Assembly (NCBI RefSeq): GCF_013359735.1
Contig: NZ_JABFMX010000001.1
Coordinates: forward strand, 248,001 to 312,000
DNA: 64,000 nt
Origin: Arthrobacter sp. C9C5
GTDB taxonomy: Bacteria > Actinomycetota > Actinomycetes > Actinomycetales > Micrococcaceae
Direction of reading: 5' to 3'
The notes under the pieces were generated by a model. It was not told the DNA's origin. It saw nothing but the letters and a program-made list of their open reading frames with translations, and did not search any database. Positions 39,745-50,724 of the stretch are shown piece by piece. The position numbers were made by a program, and so were the translations under genes. Within the stretch, counting starts at the first letter, position 1. Every line of letters begins with the position of its first letter.

Positions 39745-39825
39745 TCCTGCCGCGCAGGACCCTGAACCAAACCCGATCGAATCGCATCACTTCAACCGCC
39801 AGGCTCAACAGACAAGGACGTCAGC

Positions 39826-41340
39826 ATGAACCAGTATGTAATCGCCATTGACCAGGGAACGACGAGCACCCGCGCCATCGTGTTCGACCACAGCGGCAAC
39901 ATCGTTTCCTCCGGCCAGATGGAACACGAGCAGATTTTCCCGCAGGCCGGCTGGGTGGAGCACGACCCCGCCGAGATCTGGAACAACACCCGAGAGGTCA
40001 TCGCCTCCGCACTGTCCAAAGCCAATCTCACCCGGCACGACATTGCCGCCGTCGGCATCACCAACCAGCGCGAAACCGCGGTGGTCTGGGACAAGACCAC
40101 CGGAAAGGCCGTCTACAACGCTATCGTCTGGCAGGACACCCGCACCCAGCCGATCGTCGACGAACTGGCCAAGGACGGCGGGCTGGAGCGTTTCAAGCAG
40201 AAGGTCGGCCTGCCGCTGGCCACCTACTTCTCCGGCACCAAGATCAAGTGGATCCTCGACAACGTCGAGGGCGCCCGGGCCAAGGCAGAAGCCGGCGACC
40301 TCGTCTTCGGCAACACCGACAGCTGGGTGCTGTGGAACCTCACCGGCGGAACCGATGGCGGCGTGCACGTCACCGACGTGACCAACGCGTCCCGGACCAT
40401 GTTCATGGACCTCGACACGCTGTCCTGGGACCAGGAAATCCTGGACGCCTTCGGTGTCCCGGCCTCCATGATGCCCGCCATCAAGTCCTCCTCCGAGGTG
40501 TACGGCACTGTCCACACCTCCCAGCTGCTGCGCGAAGTTCCGGTCGCCGGCATCCTCGGCGACCAGCAGGCGGCAACCTTCGGCCAGGCCGCGTTCGACG
40601 CCGGCGAGGCCAAGAACACCTACGGCACGGGCTGCTTCCTCATCTTCAACACCGGCGAGGAAATCGTCCACTCCAAGAACGGGCTGCTGACCACGGTCGG
40701 CTACAAGCTCGGCGACGCCAAGCCGCACTACGCCCTGGAAGGCTCGATCGCTGTCACCGGTTCGCTGATCCAGTGGCTGCGCGACAATCTGGGCATGATC
40801 GGCAGCGCCCCGGAGGTCGAGACCCTGGCCGCTTCGGTTGAGGACAACGGCGGCGTCTACATCGTTCCGGCCTTCTCCGGCCTGTTCGCGCCGTACTGGC
40901 GCTCCGACGCCCGCGGCGCGATCGTCGGCCTGACCCGGTTCGTGAACAAGAACCACATCGCCCGCGCGGCGCTGGAGGCCACCGCGTTCCAGACCCGCGA
41001 GGTGCTCGACGCCGTCAACGCCGACTCGGGGGTTCCGCTGACGGAACTTAAGGTCGACGGCGGCATGGTCGCCAACGACGCGCTGATGCAGTTCCAGGCC
41101 GACATCCTGGGCGTGCCGGTGATCCGGCCGAAGGTCGTCGAGACGACCTCGCTCGGCGCCGCCTACGCGGCCGGCCTCGCCGTCGGCTTCTGGAAGGACC
41201 TGGGCGAGTGCTCGGCCAACTGGTCCGAGGACAAGCGCTGGGAACCGAAGATGGACCAGGCGGAGCGCGAGCGCCAGATGCGTCTCTGGAAGAAGGCCGT
41301 CACCAAGTCCATGGACTGGGTCGACGAGGACGTGAAGTAA
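39826..41340 (+). CDS. glpK: Glycerol kinase
   Basis: A 504-residue FGGY-family kinase that traps glycerol as glycerol 3-phosphate. The phosphate 1 motif is [20 protein letters not shown] at the N-terminus. [29 protein letters not shown] gives the glycerol site, and the FGGY signatures appear as [34 protein letters not shown] and [51 protein letters not shown]. The PTS-phosphorylated histidine loop of firmicutes is not evident. It closes the glpD-glpF-glpK operon and is followed by a strong terminator. Confidence 0.97.
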   Translation: MNQYVIAIDQGTTSTRAIVFDHSGNIVSSGQMEHEQIFPQAGWVEHDPAEIWNNTREVIASALSKANLTRHDIAAVGITNQRETAVVWDKTTGKAVYNAIVWQDTRTQPIVDELAKDGGLERFKQKVGLPLATYFSGTKIKWILDNVEGARAKAEAGDLVFGNTDSWVLWNLTGGTDGGVHVTDVTNASRTMFMDLDTLSWDQEILDAFGVPASMMPAIKSSSEVYGTVHTSQLLREVPVAGILGDQQAATFGQAAFDAGEAKNTYGTGCFLIFNTGEEIVHSKNGLLTTVGYKLGDAKPHYALEGSIAVTGSLIQWLRDNLGMIGSAPEVETLAASVEDNGGVYIVPAFSGLFAPYWRSDARGAIVGLTRFVNKNHIARAALEATAFQTREVLDAVNADSGVPLTELKVDGGMVANDALMQFQADILGVPVIRPKVVETTSLGAAYAAGLAVGFWKDLGECSANWSEDKRWEPKMDQAERERQMRLWKKAVTKSMDWVDEDVK

Positions 41341-41355
41341 GACCCAGCCTCTGTC

Positions 41356-41424
41356 GAGGGAGGCCGCACCCGCCCTGCCCGCTTCGCGGTGCCCACCACA
41401 CCCTGGCGGGGTGCGGCCTCCCTC
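41356..41424 (+). terminator. glpK terminator
   Basis: A perfect 16-bp stem: GAGGGAGGCCGCACCC (41356-41371) with GGGTGCGGCCTCCCTC (41409-41424) around a 37-base loop, 15 bases after the glpK stop. There is no long T-run. Confidence 0.75.
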
Positions 41425-41484
41425 TCCAGTGCGTCCATGCTTCAGCCGCTCGTGGCGACTTACGGTGGGAGGTAGGCGGTGCGC

Positions 41485-41490
41485 TAAAGT
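41485..41490 (+). promoter_or_regulatory. leuS leader promoter -10
   Basis: TAAAGT fits TAnnnT and ends six bases before the ATG of the leader peptide, so the leader is probably translated from a leaderless transcript. A weak TTACGG (41460) is the only -35-like hexamer. Confidence 0.6.
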
Positions 41491-41496
41491 AGTCGT

Positions 41497-41523
41497 ATGC
41501 GTGCGATCCTCCTGCTTAGTTAG
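41497..41523 (+). CDS. leuS leader peptide MRAILLLS (attenuation)
   Basis: An eight-codon open frame with ATG directly at the predicted transcription start, encoding MRAILLLS, with three consecutive leucine codons (CTC CTG CTT) and the stop TAG. It precedes a hairpin (41523-41563) and a terminator-like hairpin (41564-41588) upstream of leuS. Ribosome stalling when charged leucyl-tRNA is short would be a sensible control signal for leucyl-tRNA synthetase. It is too short for standard gene callers; the assignment rests on the leucine run, the promoter geometry and the context. Confidence 0.7.
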   Translation: MRAILLLS

Positions 41524-41588
41524 CCGCCCGGCATCCCGGCGAAAACCCGGATTGCCGAGCGGCAGCCCCTCCGTGTCGAGGGGCTTTT
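41523..41588 (+). promoter_or_regulatory. leuS attenuator (hairpin plus terminator)
   Basis: Two hairpins follow the leader peptide. The first pairs about 41523-41539 (GCCGCCCGGCATCCCGG) with 41547-41563 (CCGGATTGCCGAGCGGC), nearly fully complementary. The second is AGCCCCTC (41564-41571) with GAGGGGCT (41578-41585) followed by TTT, a classic terminator. I could not identify the exact anti-terminator pairing. Confidence 0.65.
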
Positions 41589-41685
41589 GTGTGTCCGGGA
41601 TATGTACCGGACCGCAGCAGGGGACCAAGGGATCAGGCGGGACAGTCCTGATCCGACAAGATCGAAAGAACAGAAGAGGCCAGCA

Positions 41686-44214
<2,529 letters not shown>

Positions 44215-44235
44215 CCGGGCAAGGCCGTTCGTGAA

Positions 44236-44263
44236 CCGGCCGCCGGCAGAAGCCGGCGGCCGG
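44236..44263 (+). terminator. Hairpin between leuS and degV
   Basis: 12-bp stem CCGGCCGCCGGC (44236-44247) with GCCGGCGGCCGG (44252-44263), loop AGAA, followed by AACTCTTT. A probable leuS terminator, though the next gene starts only 23 bases later. Confidence 0.6.
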
Positions 44264-44285
44264 AACTCTTTCCAGGAGGTGCTTC

Positions 44286-45311
44286 GTGCCGGACCGTGAG
44301 CCCCCGGGCTGGCTGTGGCTGCGCGAGCGCCTCGTCAGGCTCCGCCAGGCTGCCCGCCCCGGAGCCGCCCCCGAACCAGTGCGCGCCATGGCGGCGCGGA
44401 CTGCAGTGGTCACTGATTCCGCCGCCGCGCTGCCGGCGGAATGGGTGCGGGACTTCACCGTCGACGGCCGCCTGACGGTGGTACCGATGCCTGTCATGGT
44501 GGGCGCCGAGATCTACGGCGAGGGCGAGGACGACATCGCCGAGACCATTGCCGTGGCGCTGGCCAGCGGTTTGCCGGTCCGGACCTCCAGGCCCTCACCC
44601 GGCCAGTTCGAACAGGCCTACCTCGCGGCGGCGGCACGCGGCTTCGAATCCGTGGTCTCGCTGCACATTTCCGGGGAGCTCTCCGGCACCGCGGACTCCG
44701 CCCGGCTCGCAGCAGCCAAAGTGGGAATCCCGGTGGTGGTCGTGGATTCCCGCACGGTCGGTATGGCGCAGGGCATGGGTGTGCAAAGCGCCGTCGTCGC
44801 GGCTGCCGACGGCCGGGGCGCGGAGGAGGTGAGGACCTTCGCCGAAGAACGGCTGGCCCGCACCAAGGTCTACTTCTATGTGCCGAGCCTGGAGCAGCTG
44901 CGCCGCGGTGGCCGGATCGGCGCGGCCGCCTCGCTCTGGGGCACCATGTTCTCGATCAAACCGATCCTGGCGGTCGACGGCGGCAAGGTCGTCCCGCTGG
45001 AAAAGGTCCGTTCTGCGCCCCGCGCCATCGCCCGGCTGGAGGAAATCGCCGCCGCCGACGCGCTGTCGCGGCCAAGCGGCGAGGCCAGGATCGCCGTGCA
45101 CCACTTCGGCAACCGCGCCGAGGCCGAGCAGCTGGCGTCTCGGCTGGGACAGCGGTTGCCTGATTGCCCGCCCGCCCAGATTAGTTCGCTGCCGGCCGTG
45201 CTGGCGGCCCACGCCGGACTGGGCGTGCTGGCCGTGATTGTGGGGGAGAGCAGCACCCCGCTTCCCGGGGCCGGCCCGACTCCGGGGGTTGCCGGGGCGC
45301 TTTCCACATAG
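44286..45311 (+). CDS. DegV family protein (fatty-acid binding)
   Basis: A 341-residue DegV-fold protein. Bacterial DegV/FakB proteins bind fatty acids and present them to the FakA kinase. After a basic N-terminal extension of about 35 residues (MPDREPPGWLWLRERLVRLRQAARPGA), the fold begins TAVVTDSAAALP. Typical blocks are VRTSRPSPGQFEQAYLAAAARGFESVVSLHISGELSGTADSARLAA, VVDSRTVGMAQGMGVQSA, VYFYVPSLEQLRRGGRIGAAASLWGTMFSIKPILAVDGGKVVPLEKVRS. GTG at 44286 follows AGGAGG. No FakA homologue is adjacent. The C-terminal tail (STPLPGAGPTPGVAGALST) is disordered. Confidence 0.9.
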   Translation: MPDREPPGWLWLRERLVRLRQAARPGAAPEPVRAMAARTAVVTDSAAALPAEWVRDFTVDGRLTVVPMPVMVGAEIYGEGEDDIAETIAVALASGLPVRTSRPSPGQFEQAYLAAAARGFESVVSLHISGELSGTADSARLAAAKVGIPVVVVDSRTVGMAQGMGVQSAVVAAADGRGAEEVRTFAEERLARTKVYFYVPSLEQLRRGGRIGAAASLWGTMFSIKPILAVDGGKVVPLEKVRSAPRAIARLEEIAAADALSRPSGEARIAVHHFGNRAEAEQLASRLGQRLPDCPPAQISSLPAVLAAHAGLGVLAVIVGESSTPLPGAGPTPGVAGALST

Positions 45312-45360
45312 CCGTTCCGGTGCCTGTCGGTGGGCCCGGTTCCATCCCTAGGCTGGCTTC

Positions 45361-46284
45361 ATGTCGCGCCGATACCCGGGGGCCGGAGCCCGCAGCGGAC
45401 CCCACCCGGGATCCGGCGTGGCCCGACACCGCTGGGCCGCCAGCCTCGGCAGTGCGCCGGAGGAGGGGCTGCTCGGTGATGTGCCTGCCAGGGGAGCCCG
45501 GGCGGGCGGATCCCCGGACGGGGCCGCTGCGGACCGGGCCTCTCCTGACCGGGCCGCTGCTGCGGAGTCCGCAGTGCCCGCGGTGTTCAGGTGGCGCAGC
45601 GGGCGGAGTGCCGCCGCGTTGATCGCCGTGATCTCGGTGCTGCTGGCCGGCTGGTTCTGGTGGCAGACGGCCGACGGAGCGCCCCGGGTTGAGTCCCTGG
45701 GCGAGCCACCCGGATCGGAGGCGGCGGACGGGTCCGGACCAGCCGGAGCCGATGACGCCGGTCCCGGCGGGGCGCCGGAGACTACGCACCCGGCCGCCGC
45801 GGAGATGCCCGGCGCGACGGCGGCCGGCACCATTGTCGTCCATGTTGCCGGCGCCGTGGCGAGGGCCGGGGTGGTGCAGCTGCCGCGCGGAAGCCGGATC
45901 CACGAGGCGATCAAAGCCGCGGGCGGAAGCACCCGCGCGGCCGACCTGGACCGGCTCAACCTGGCCGCCATCCTCGAAGACGGCCAGAAAGTCCTCGTCC
46001 CTGAGCGCGGCAGCCCGGACCCGGTTGAACTTCCCGGCCCCTCCACCAGTACCGGCGGCACCGGGACCTCCGGCGGCACCGGAGCGCCAGCGGGGAAAAT
46101 CAACCTGAACACCGCCGGCGTCGAAGAGTTGGCGACGCTGCCGCGCGTCGGTCCGGTCTTGGCCCAGCGCATTGTCGACTGGCGCAAGCAGCACGGCAGC
46201 TTCGGCAGCGTCGAAGAACTCGACGCTGTGGAGGGTGTTGGACCCAAGCTGCTCGAAGCCCTATTGCCGCTGGTGCGGGTCTGA
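45361..46284 (+). CDS. comEA: ComEA family DNA-binding protein
   Basis: A 307-residue protein with a long Ala/Gly/Pro-rich N-terminal segment, one membrane helix (about residues 84-102, SAAALIAVISVLLAGWFWW), an SLBB domain (about 159-215, IVVHVAGAVARAGVVQLPRGSRIHEAIKAAGGSTRAADLDRLNLAAILEDGQKVLVP) and a C-terminal double helix-hairpin-helix (INLNTAGVEELATLPRVGPVLAQRIVDWRKQHGSFGSVEELDAVEGVGPKLLEALLPL). It is the DNA receptor of natural transformation systems. It lies next to comEC, but no comE/comG pilus genes are present here, so competence is not shown. The start codon is ATG after the degV gene by 49 bases. Confidence 0.93.
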   Translation: MSRRYPGAGARSGPHPGSGVARHRWAASLGSAPEEGLLGDVPARGARAGGSPDGAAADRASPDRAAAAESAVPAVFRWRSGRSAAALIAVISVLLAGWFWWQTADGAPRVESLGEPPGSEAADGSGPAGADDAGPGGAPETTHPAAAEMPGATAAGTIVVHVAGAVARAGVVQLPRGSRIHEAIKAAGGSTRAADLDRLNLAAILEDGQKVLVPERGSPDPVELPGPSTSTGGTGTSGGTGAPAGKINLNTAGVEELATLPRVGPVLAQRIVDWRKQHGSFGSVEELDAVEGVGPKLLEALLPLVRV

Positions 46285-46285
46285 C

Positions 46286-48310
46286 GTGCCGGGGGAAAGG
46301 CGGCCCCGTTGGCAGGCTTTCCGGGACGCCGCCGCCGATGCCATGGCCCGCAGCCGGGATCCGCTGGACCCTGCTGCGCCGCAAAGGAGCCAGCCGCCGG
46401 GCACGGCCGAGGCGCCGGGCGTGCCCGCGGCGCGGGCGGCGGACAGCTCGTTCCGCGCCGGGGGAGCCGCGCGTACCGCACTGGCCGGCCTGGGGAACCG
46501 TGTCCTTGAGGCGTTGCGCAGGCGCCGGGCCGGGGCCATGCCCGTGCCGCCCGGCCCGCAGGGACGACGACGCCGGACCGACCTCCGCCTGGTGCCGGCC
46601 GCGCTGTTGGCTTGGGGCACTGCCGTGGCTGGCGGATGGCTGGACCCGATCGCGCTTGCCGCCCTCTGCGCCGGACTGGCGGCCGCCGCGGTTGCCCTGT
46701 TGCTGCGTCCCGGTGCCCGTCGCCGGAGACCTGCACCCCGAAGCTTCCGGGCCACCTTGGCGGTTGCTCTGTTTCTCTCGTGCGCCGCCGGCGCGCATTC
46801 GGCGGTGGCATCGGCGCAGCGGAACGACGGTGCTGTCGCTGAGGCCGTCGCCGCGGGTGCGTCCGTGGTGGCCGAGATCGACGTTGCCGGCATGCCGCGG
46901 CGGCTCTCCGCCCCGGGCCGCTCCGGGTTGCCGGACCGGTGGGCCGTGCCGGTGACCCTGCTCGTCCTGGTCTTCGACGGCCGGCGCGTGGAAGCCTCCG
47001 TGAAGCTGCTTGTCCTCGGCGGGGACGACTGGGGACACGCAGCGCCGGGGCAGCGTTTCCGGGCCACAGGCAGGCTCAGGCCAGCCGGAGCCGGTGAGGC
47101 CGAGACCGGCATCCTCTCGGCCTCTTCTGCGCCGCACCGTCTGCGGACAGCCTCCGGCTGGGAGCACGTCCCGGCAGGCCTGCGGAGCGGATTCAGCGCC
47201 GCCGCCGCGGGGTTGCCCGGCGACGCGCGCGGACTCCTGCCGGGGATGGTGACCGGCGACACCGGTGAGCTGGACCTCGAACTGGCTGCGGCCATGAAAA
47301 CCGTCGGAATGACCCACCTGACCGCGGTGAGCGGAGCCAACTGCAGCCTGGTCCTCGGGGTCCTGCTGCTGGCGGCCCGTAGCCTGCGGCTTCCCCGCCC
47401 GGCGGCTTCCGGACTTGCCGTGGCCGGGCTGGGACTTTTCGTGCTGATGGTCGGGCCCGATGCCAGCGTGCTCCGGGCCGCTCTGATGGGGTCGATCGGG
47501 CTGTGGGCGCTTGCGTTTGGCCGTGCCGGCCGCGGCCTCAGCCTGCTGTGCGTGGCCGCGACCGGCTTGCTGCTGGCGAATCCGGCCCTGGCTACCGACT
47601 TCGGCTTTGTGCTCTCCGTTTTGGCCACGCTTGGCATCGTCGTGGTGGGCCGGCCCATCATGGGTTGGCTGGCCGCCGTCGTGCCCCACTGGCTGGCTGC
47701 CGGACTCGCTGTCCCGTTGTCCGCTCAATTGTTCTGCAGCCCGGTGATCGTGCTGCTCCAGCCGCAGTTCTCCAGCTACGCGCTGCCCGCGAATCTGGCT
47801 GCCGCCGTGCTGGTGCCGCCGGTCACGGTCCTCGGCACGGCAGCCGTGCCGCTCGTCCCCGTCGTCCCCGCGGTGTCGGCTGTTCTCATCGCCGTTGCCG
47901 GCACCTTCGCAGCGGGGGTGGCCGGCATCGCCCGCTGCTTCGCGGCCCTGCCGGGCGCGTCGTTGCCCTGGCCGGAGGGCGCCTTGGGCTCGTCCTCGAT
48001 GGCGGCGCTCTCGGGGCTGACCCTGACGGGCGTCTGGCTCGCTACCCACCCTGCCGCTGCCGTACGCCTGGTCCTGAAAATGCATGACCGGACCACGCTC
48101 TTCCTCACCCGGACTCTCCACCGTCATGAGCGGCCGCCGGGCACCGTCCGCACCCTGAAGGGGCCCGTCGGATGCGGCTTGGAGGACCGCCCCCGCCGTG
48201 GGAGGCTTAGATTCTGCAAACCAACTTCCCGGAGGAAACACGAGTGGCTGCTGCCCAGACCCAACGCACCAGGACCACGGCGACGAAGACCGCCACCTGG
48301 CGCGACGTGA
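46286..48310 (+). CDS. comEC: ComEC/Rec2-type DNA uptake channel, lacking the metallo-beta-lactamase domain
   Basis: A 674-residue polytopic membrane protein that starts at GTG 46286, one base after the comEA stop. After an Arg-rich N-terminus come several membrane helices, an OB-like segment (GQRFRATGRLRPAGAGEAETGILSAS) and the Competence domain with LLPGMVTGDTGELDLELAAAMKTVGMTHLTAVSGANCSLVLGVLLL, the conserved SGAN. The normal C-terminal metallo-beta-lactamase nuclease-like domain is missing: after the last helix at about residue 588 only an Arg/Pro-rich tail follows. The frame runs 67 bases into holA, which carries its own promoter and ribosome site. The tail looks like read-through rather than a folded domain. 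Confidence 0.85.
   Translation: MPGERRPRWQAFRDAAADAMARSRDPLDPAAPQRSQPPGTAEAPGVPAARAADSSFRAGGAARTALAGLGNRVLEALRRRRAGAMPVPPGPQGRRRRTDLRLVPAALLAWGTAVAGGWLDPIALAALCAGLAAAAVALLLRPGARRRRPAPRSFRATLAVALFLSCAAGAHSAVASAQRNDGAVAEAVAAGASVVAEIDVAGMPRRLSAPGRSGLPDRWAVPVTLLVLVFDGRRVEASVKLLVLGGDDWGHAAPGQRFRATGRLRPAGAGEAETGILSASSAPHRLRTASGWEHVPAGLRSGFSAAAAGLPGDARGLLPGMVTGDTGELDLELAAAMKTVGMTHLTAVSGANCSLVLGVLLLAARSLRLPRPAASGLAVAGLGLFVLMVGPDASVLRAALMGSIGLWALAFGRAGRGLSLLCVAATGLLLANPALATDFGFVLSVLATLGIVVVGRPIMGWLAAVVPHWLAAGLAVPLSAQLFCSPVIVLLQPQFSSYALPANLAAAVLVPPVTVLGTAAVPLVPVVPAVSAVLIAVAGTFAAGVAGIARCFAALPGASLPWPEGALGSSSMAALSGLTLTGVWLATHPAAAVRLVLKMHDRTTLFLTRTLHRHERPPGTVRTLKGPVGCGLEDRPRRGRLRFCKPTSRRKHEWLLPRPNAPGPRRRRPPPGAT
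48208..48213 (+). promoter_or_regulatory. Candidate holA promoter -10 within comEC 3' end
   Basis: TAGATT fits TAnnnT. A start point near 48220 gives a leader of about 24 bases, with GGAGG before the holA GTG at 48244. Confidence 0.5.
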
Positions 48311-49257
48311 CGCCGGCGGCGGTGGTGCTGGTCGGCGGACCGGAGGACTACCTTGGTTCCCGGGCCATGGACCGGATCCGCTCCCAGGTCCGTGCCGCGG
48401 CCCCCGACGTCGAAGTCACCCGTCTCAACGCCGGCAGTTACGAACCGGGCACGCTGGCCATGAACGTCAGCCCGTCCCTCTTCGGCGAGCAGAAGCTGAT
48501 CGAGGTGGAGGGCCTGGAGGCGATGAATGACGCCTTCCTCGCCGACGCCCTGAAGTACCTGGCCCAGCCCGAACCGGACGCCGTCCTGGTGCTGCGTCAC
48601 GGCGGGGGAGTGCGGGGCAAGAAGCTCCTCGACGCGATCAAGGCGGGCGGCTGGCCCGTGGTTGACTGCCAGCCGTTGAAGAAGGACGCGGACAAGGTGG
48701 CTTTTGTCACCACAGAATTCAAGGCCGCCTCCCGGCGGATCGAGCCGGATGCCGTGCACGCCCTGGTTAACGCGGTCGGGGCAAACCTGGCTGAACTCGC
48801 CGCCGCCTGCAGCCAGCTGATCGCCGACGCCACCACCGGCGTGGATTCCGACATGGTTGACCGGTACTACGGCGGCAGGGTGGAGGCCACGGCTTTCAAG
48901 GTCGCCGATGCCGCCATGGCCGGGAACGCGCCGCTGGCACTCTCCACCCTCCGCCACGCACTGGATACCGGAGCCGACCCGGTGCCGATCGTCGCTGCCC
49001 TCGCCTCGAAGCTGCGGTCCCTGGCCAAGGTAGCCGGGGCGCAGGGGTCTTCGGCGCAGATCGCCAAGCAACTGGGCATGCAGCCGTGGCTCGTGGAACA
49101 GGCGCAGCGCGACGTGCGGCGCTGGACTCCGGAGGGCCTGGTCCGGTCCATCCAGGTCACGGCAGAAGCTGACGCGCAGGTCAAGGGACTCTCCCGCGAC
49201 CCGGTCTACGCGGTGGAACACGCCGTCACGGTGATTGCGGGCGCGGTCCGCCGCTGA
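48244..49257 (+). CDS. holA: DNA polymerase III subunit delta
   Basis: A 337-residue clamp-loader subunit that opens the sliding clamp. The three-domain delta fold is supported by VLVGGPEDYLGSRAMDRIRSQVRAAAPDVEVTRLNAGSYEPGTLAMNVSPSLFGEQKLIEVEGLEAMND, then VLVLRHGGGVRGKKLLDAIKAGGWPVVDCQPLKKD and the C-terminal helical collar ALASKLRSLAKVAGAQGSSAQIAKQLGMQPWLVEQAQRDVRRWTPEGLVRSIQ. GTG at 48244 has GGAGG 9 bases upstream. It overlaps the tail of comEC and is convergent with rpsT. Confidence 0.95.
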   Translation: MAAAQTQRTRTTATKTATWRDVTPAAVVLVGGPEDYLGSRAMDRIRSQVRAAAPDVEVTRLNAGSYEPGTLAMNVSPSLFGEQKLIEVEGLEAMNDAFLADALKYLAQPEPDAVLVLRHGGGVRGKKLLDAIKAGGWPVVDCQPLKKDADKVAFVTTEFKAASRRIEPDAVHALVNAVGANLAELAAACSQLIADATTGVDSDMVDRYYGGRVEATAFKVADAAMAGNAPLALSTLRHALDTGADPVPIVAALASKLRSLAKVAGAQGSSAQIAKQLGMQPWLVEQAQRDVRRWTPEGLVRSIQVTAEADAQVKGLSRDPVYAVEHAVTVIAGAVRR

Positions 49258-49357
49258 CGACCCGCGCCCGACCGCGCTCGGCCCAGGCGGTGGCGCGCCA
49301 CGGCTTGCCGCGCCGCCCGGGCACGTTGCCGGCCTCCGGACCGGCGCTTTAACTGGC

Positions 49358-49388
49358 TGTGGCCGGCACCCAGGGGGTACCGGCCACA
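49358..49388. terminator. Hairpin between convergent holA and rpsT
   Basis: TGTGGCCGG (49358-49366) pairs with CCGGCCACA (49380-49388). Nearby, CAGTTCAGTTGAACTG (49394-49409) is a further palindrome just beyond the rpsT stop. Either may act as a bidirectional terminator. There is no long T-run. Confidence 0.5.
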
Positions 49389-49416
49389 ATCATCAGTTCA
49401 GTTGAACTGGAAAACC

Positions 49417-49677
49417 TTAGAGTGCGTTGACCTTCTTGGAGATCGCGGACTTGCGGTTTGCAGCGTTGTTCTTGTGAAGAACACCCTTGCTGACAGCCTT
49501 GTCGAGCTTCCGGCTGGCAGTAACCAGTGCAGCAGCAGCGGCATCCTTGTCGGTGGACTCAACGGCGGTGTTGACGGCGCGGATGGCCGTCTTCAGCTCG
49601 GACTTGACTGCGTTGTTGCGCAGGCGAGCCTTTTCGTTGGTCAGGATGCGCTTCTTCTGGGACTTGATATTAGCCAC
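49417..49677 (-). CDS. rpsT: 30S ribosomal protein S20
   Basis: An 86-residue helical protein that binds 16S r[38 protein letters not shown] and the C-terminal [23 protein letters not shown] are diagnostic. Start is GTG at 49677 with AGAGAG upstream. It is monocistronic, on the minus strand between holA and a PemK-like gene. Upstream on the same strand a TTGACA hexamer occurs at 49805-49810, but no good -10 stands 17 bases from it, so the promoter is unresolved within the roughly 220-bp gap. Confidence 0.97.
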   Translation of the reverse strand: MANIKSQKKRILTNEKARLRNNAVKSELKTAIRAVNTAVESTDKDAAAAALVTASRKLDKAVSKGVLHKNNAANRKSAISKKVNAL

Positions 49678-49900
49678 GTGTGAACTCTCTTTTTCAATGC
49701 GGAAAATGGTCTAGAGGGCTTTCAGATTGGCCATTGACTGAGCGGCGTGGGGATACCTATGGCGACCAACCATCTGTGGCCGTCGACCTGCACGGACACA
49801 CAGCTGTCAATAATAGCAGAGACGCGAACCCGGTGGCGATTTCCGCTGCGCTGCCGCGGGTCGGATCTCCCCGAGGCGGCGTCACCGCGGGGCCCGGACT

Positions 49901-50452
49901 TCAGGACCAGCCGTGACGCGTGCGCAGCGCCGACGAAATGTCCCGGAACCGTCCGGCGTCCAGGATGGCGCCCTCACGGCGCACGTCCTGGGGGTTGATC
50001 TGCAGGATGCGGTCCAGCCTGGCTTCGCTGGGGCGCCACTGCCGGTCCCAGGGTCCGGTGCCGATGTCGACGTAGTCGTCCGAGCGGCGCGCGTCGCCGT
50101 CGTGGTCCTTGCTGGTGAGCATCAGGCCGAGCAGGTAGCGGCCCTGGCTTCCCACGAGCAGCACCGGCCGGTCCTTGCCCCGGGAGTGGTCCTCTTCGAA
50201 CGGGACCCAGGTCCAGACGATCTCACCGGGCTCGGCCCGGCCGTTCGCGGCGGGGCTGTACTGCACTTTGGCTTTGCCCTGGAAATCGCCCGGGTAGGTC
50301 CCGGTCAGTCCGCCGGAAGGGCGGGCCGGCTGCCGGGCGGGAGCCTTGCCGGCAGGGCGGCGTGTGGCGGGCGGCGCGCCGCCGCCGAGCCGGTCGAGGA
50401 AGCGCAGGGCGCCGCGGACGGCGTTGCCGAAGGAGCGAAGATTCAAGGCCAT
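49901..50452 (-). CDS. PemK/MazF-like (toxin family) protein, no antitoxin beside it
   Basis: A 183-residue protein with a Pro/Arg-rich N-terminal third and a PemK-like domain after residue 75: PGEIVWTWVPFEEDHSRGKDRPVLLVGSQGRYLLGLMLTSKDHDGDARRSDDYVDIGTGPWDRQWRPSEARLDRILQINPQDVRREGAILDAGRFRDISSALRTRHGW. GEIVW.. and the KDRPVLLVG strand fit the SH3-like MazF/PemK fold. No short antitoxin gene lies on either side (rpsT and divergent lepA). Similar stand-alone PemK-like proteins exist in Micrococcaceae, so a housekeeping RNA-related role is as likely as a toxin role. Confidence 0.75.
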   Translation of the reverse strand: MALNLRSFGNAVRGALRFLDRLGGGAPPATRRPAGKAPARQPARPSGGLTGTYPGDFQGKAKVQYSPAANGRAEPGEIVWTWVPFEEDHSRGKDRPVLLVGSQGRYLLGLMLTSKDHDGDARRSDDYVDIGTGPWDRQWRPSEARLDRILQINPQDVRREGAILDAGRFRDISSALRTRHGWS

Positions 50453-50724
50453 GGGGAAACCCTACCGGCCGCCCCGCGCCGGCGAACGTTGACCGGCCGG
50501 TGACGACAGGCAGCGACGGCCCGCGCCGTGCGGTCCCGCTCGGTGCCGGCGCTAATGCAGTGCCACGGTCCGGGACGTGGGAGACTATAGGAACGAGAAA
50601 TGCGGCGTGCCGCAGCTGGGTGGAACACGCAACGTGGAACACCGGCTGCGCCCGTCCGTAGAACAGCCCAGCTGTACAGCCCGTCAGTACAGCCCCCAAG
50701 TATTGCCAACAGTAAGGACCCTGC

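Noticed and set aside
41425..41685. T-box riboswitch before leuS
   Set aside because: No T-box conserved 14-mer, specifier loop or AG-bulge. A leucine-rich leader peptide explains the region better.
46286..48310. A complete ComEC with a nuclease domain
   Set aside because: No metallo-beta-lactamase motif (HxHxDH) occurs after the Competence domain in any frame I inspected, so the protein is reported as lacking it.
49901..50724. A type II toxin-antitoxin pair with the PemK-like gene
   Set aside because: No small DNA-binding antitoxin frame overlaps or adjoins it; the neighbours are rpsT and divergent lepA.
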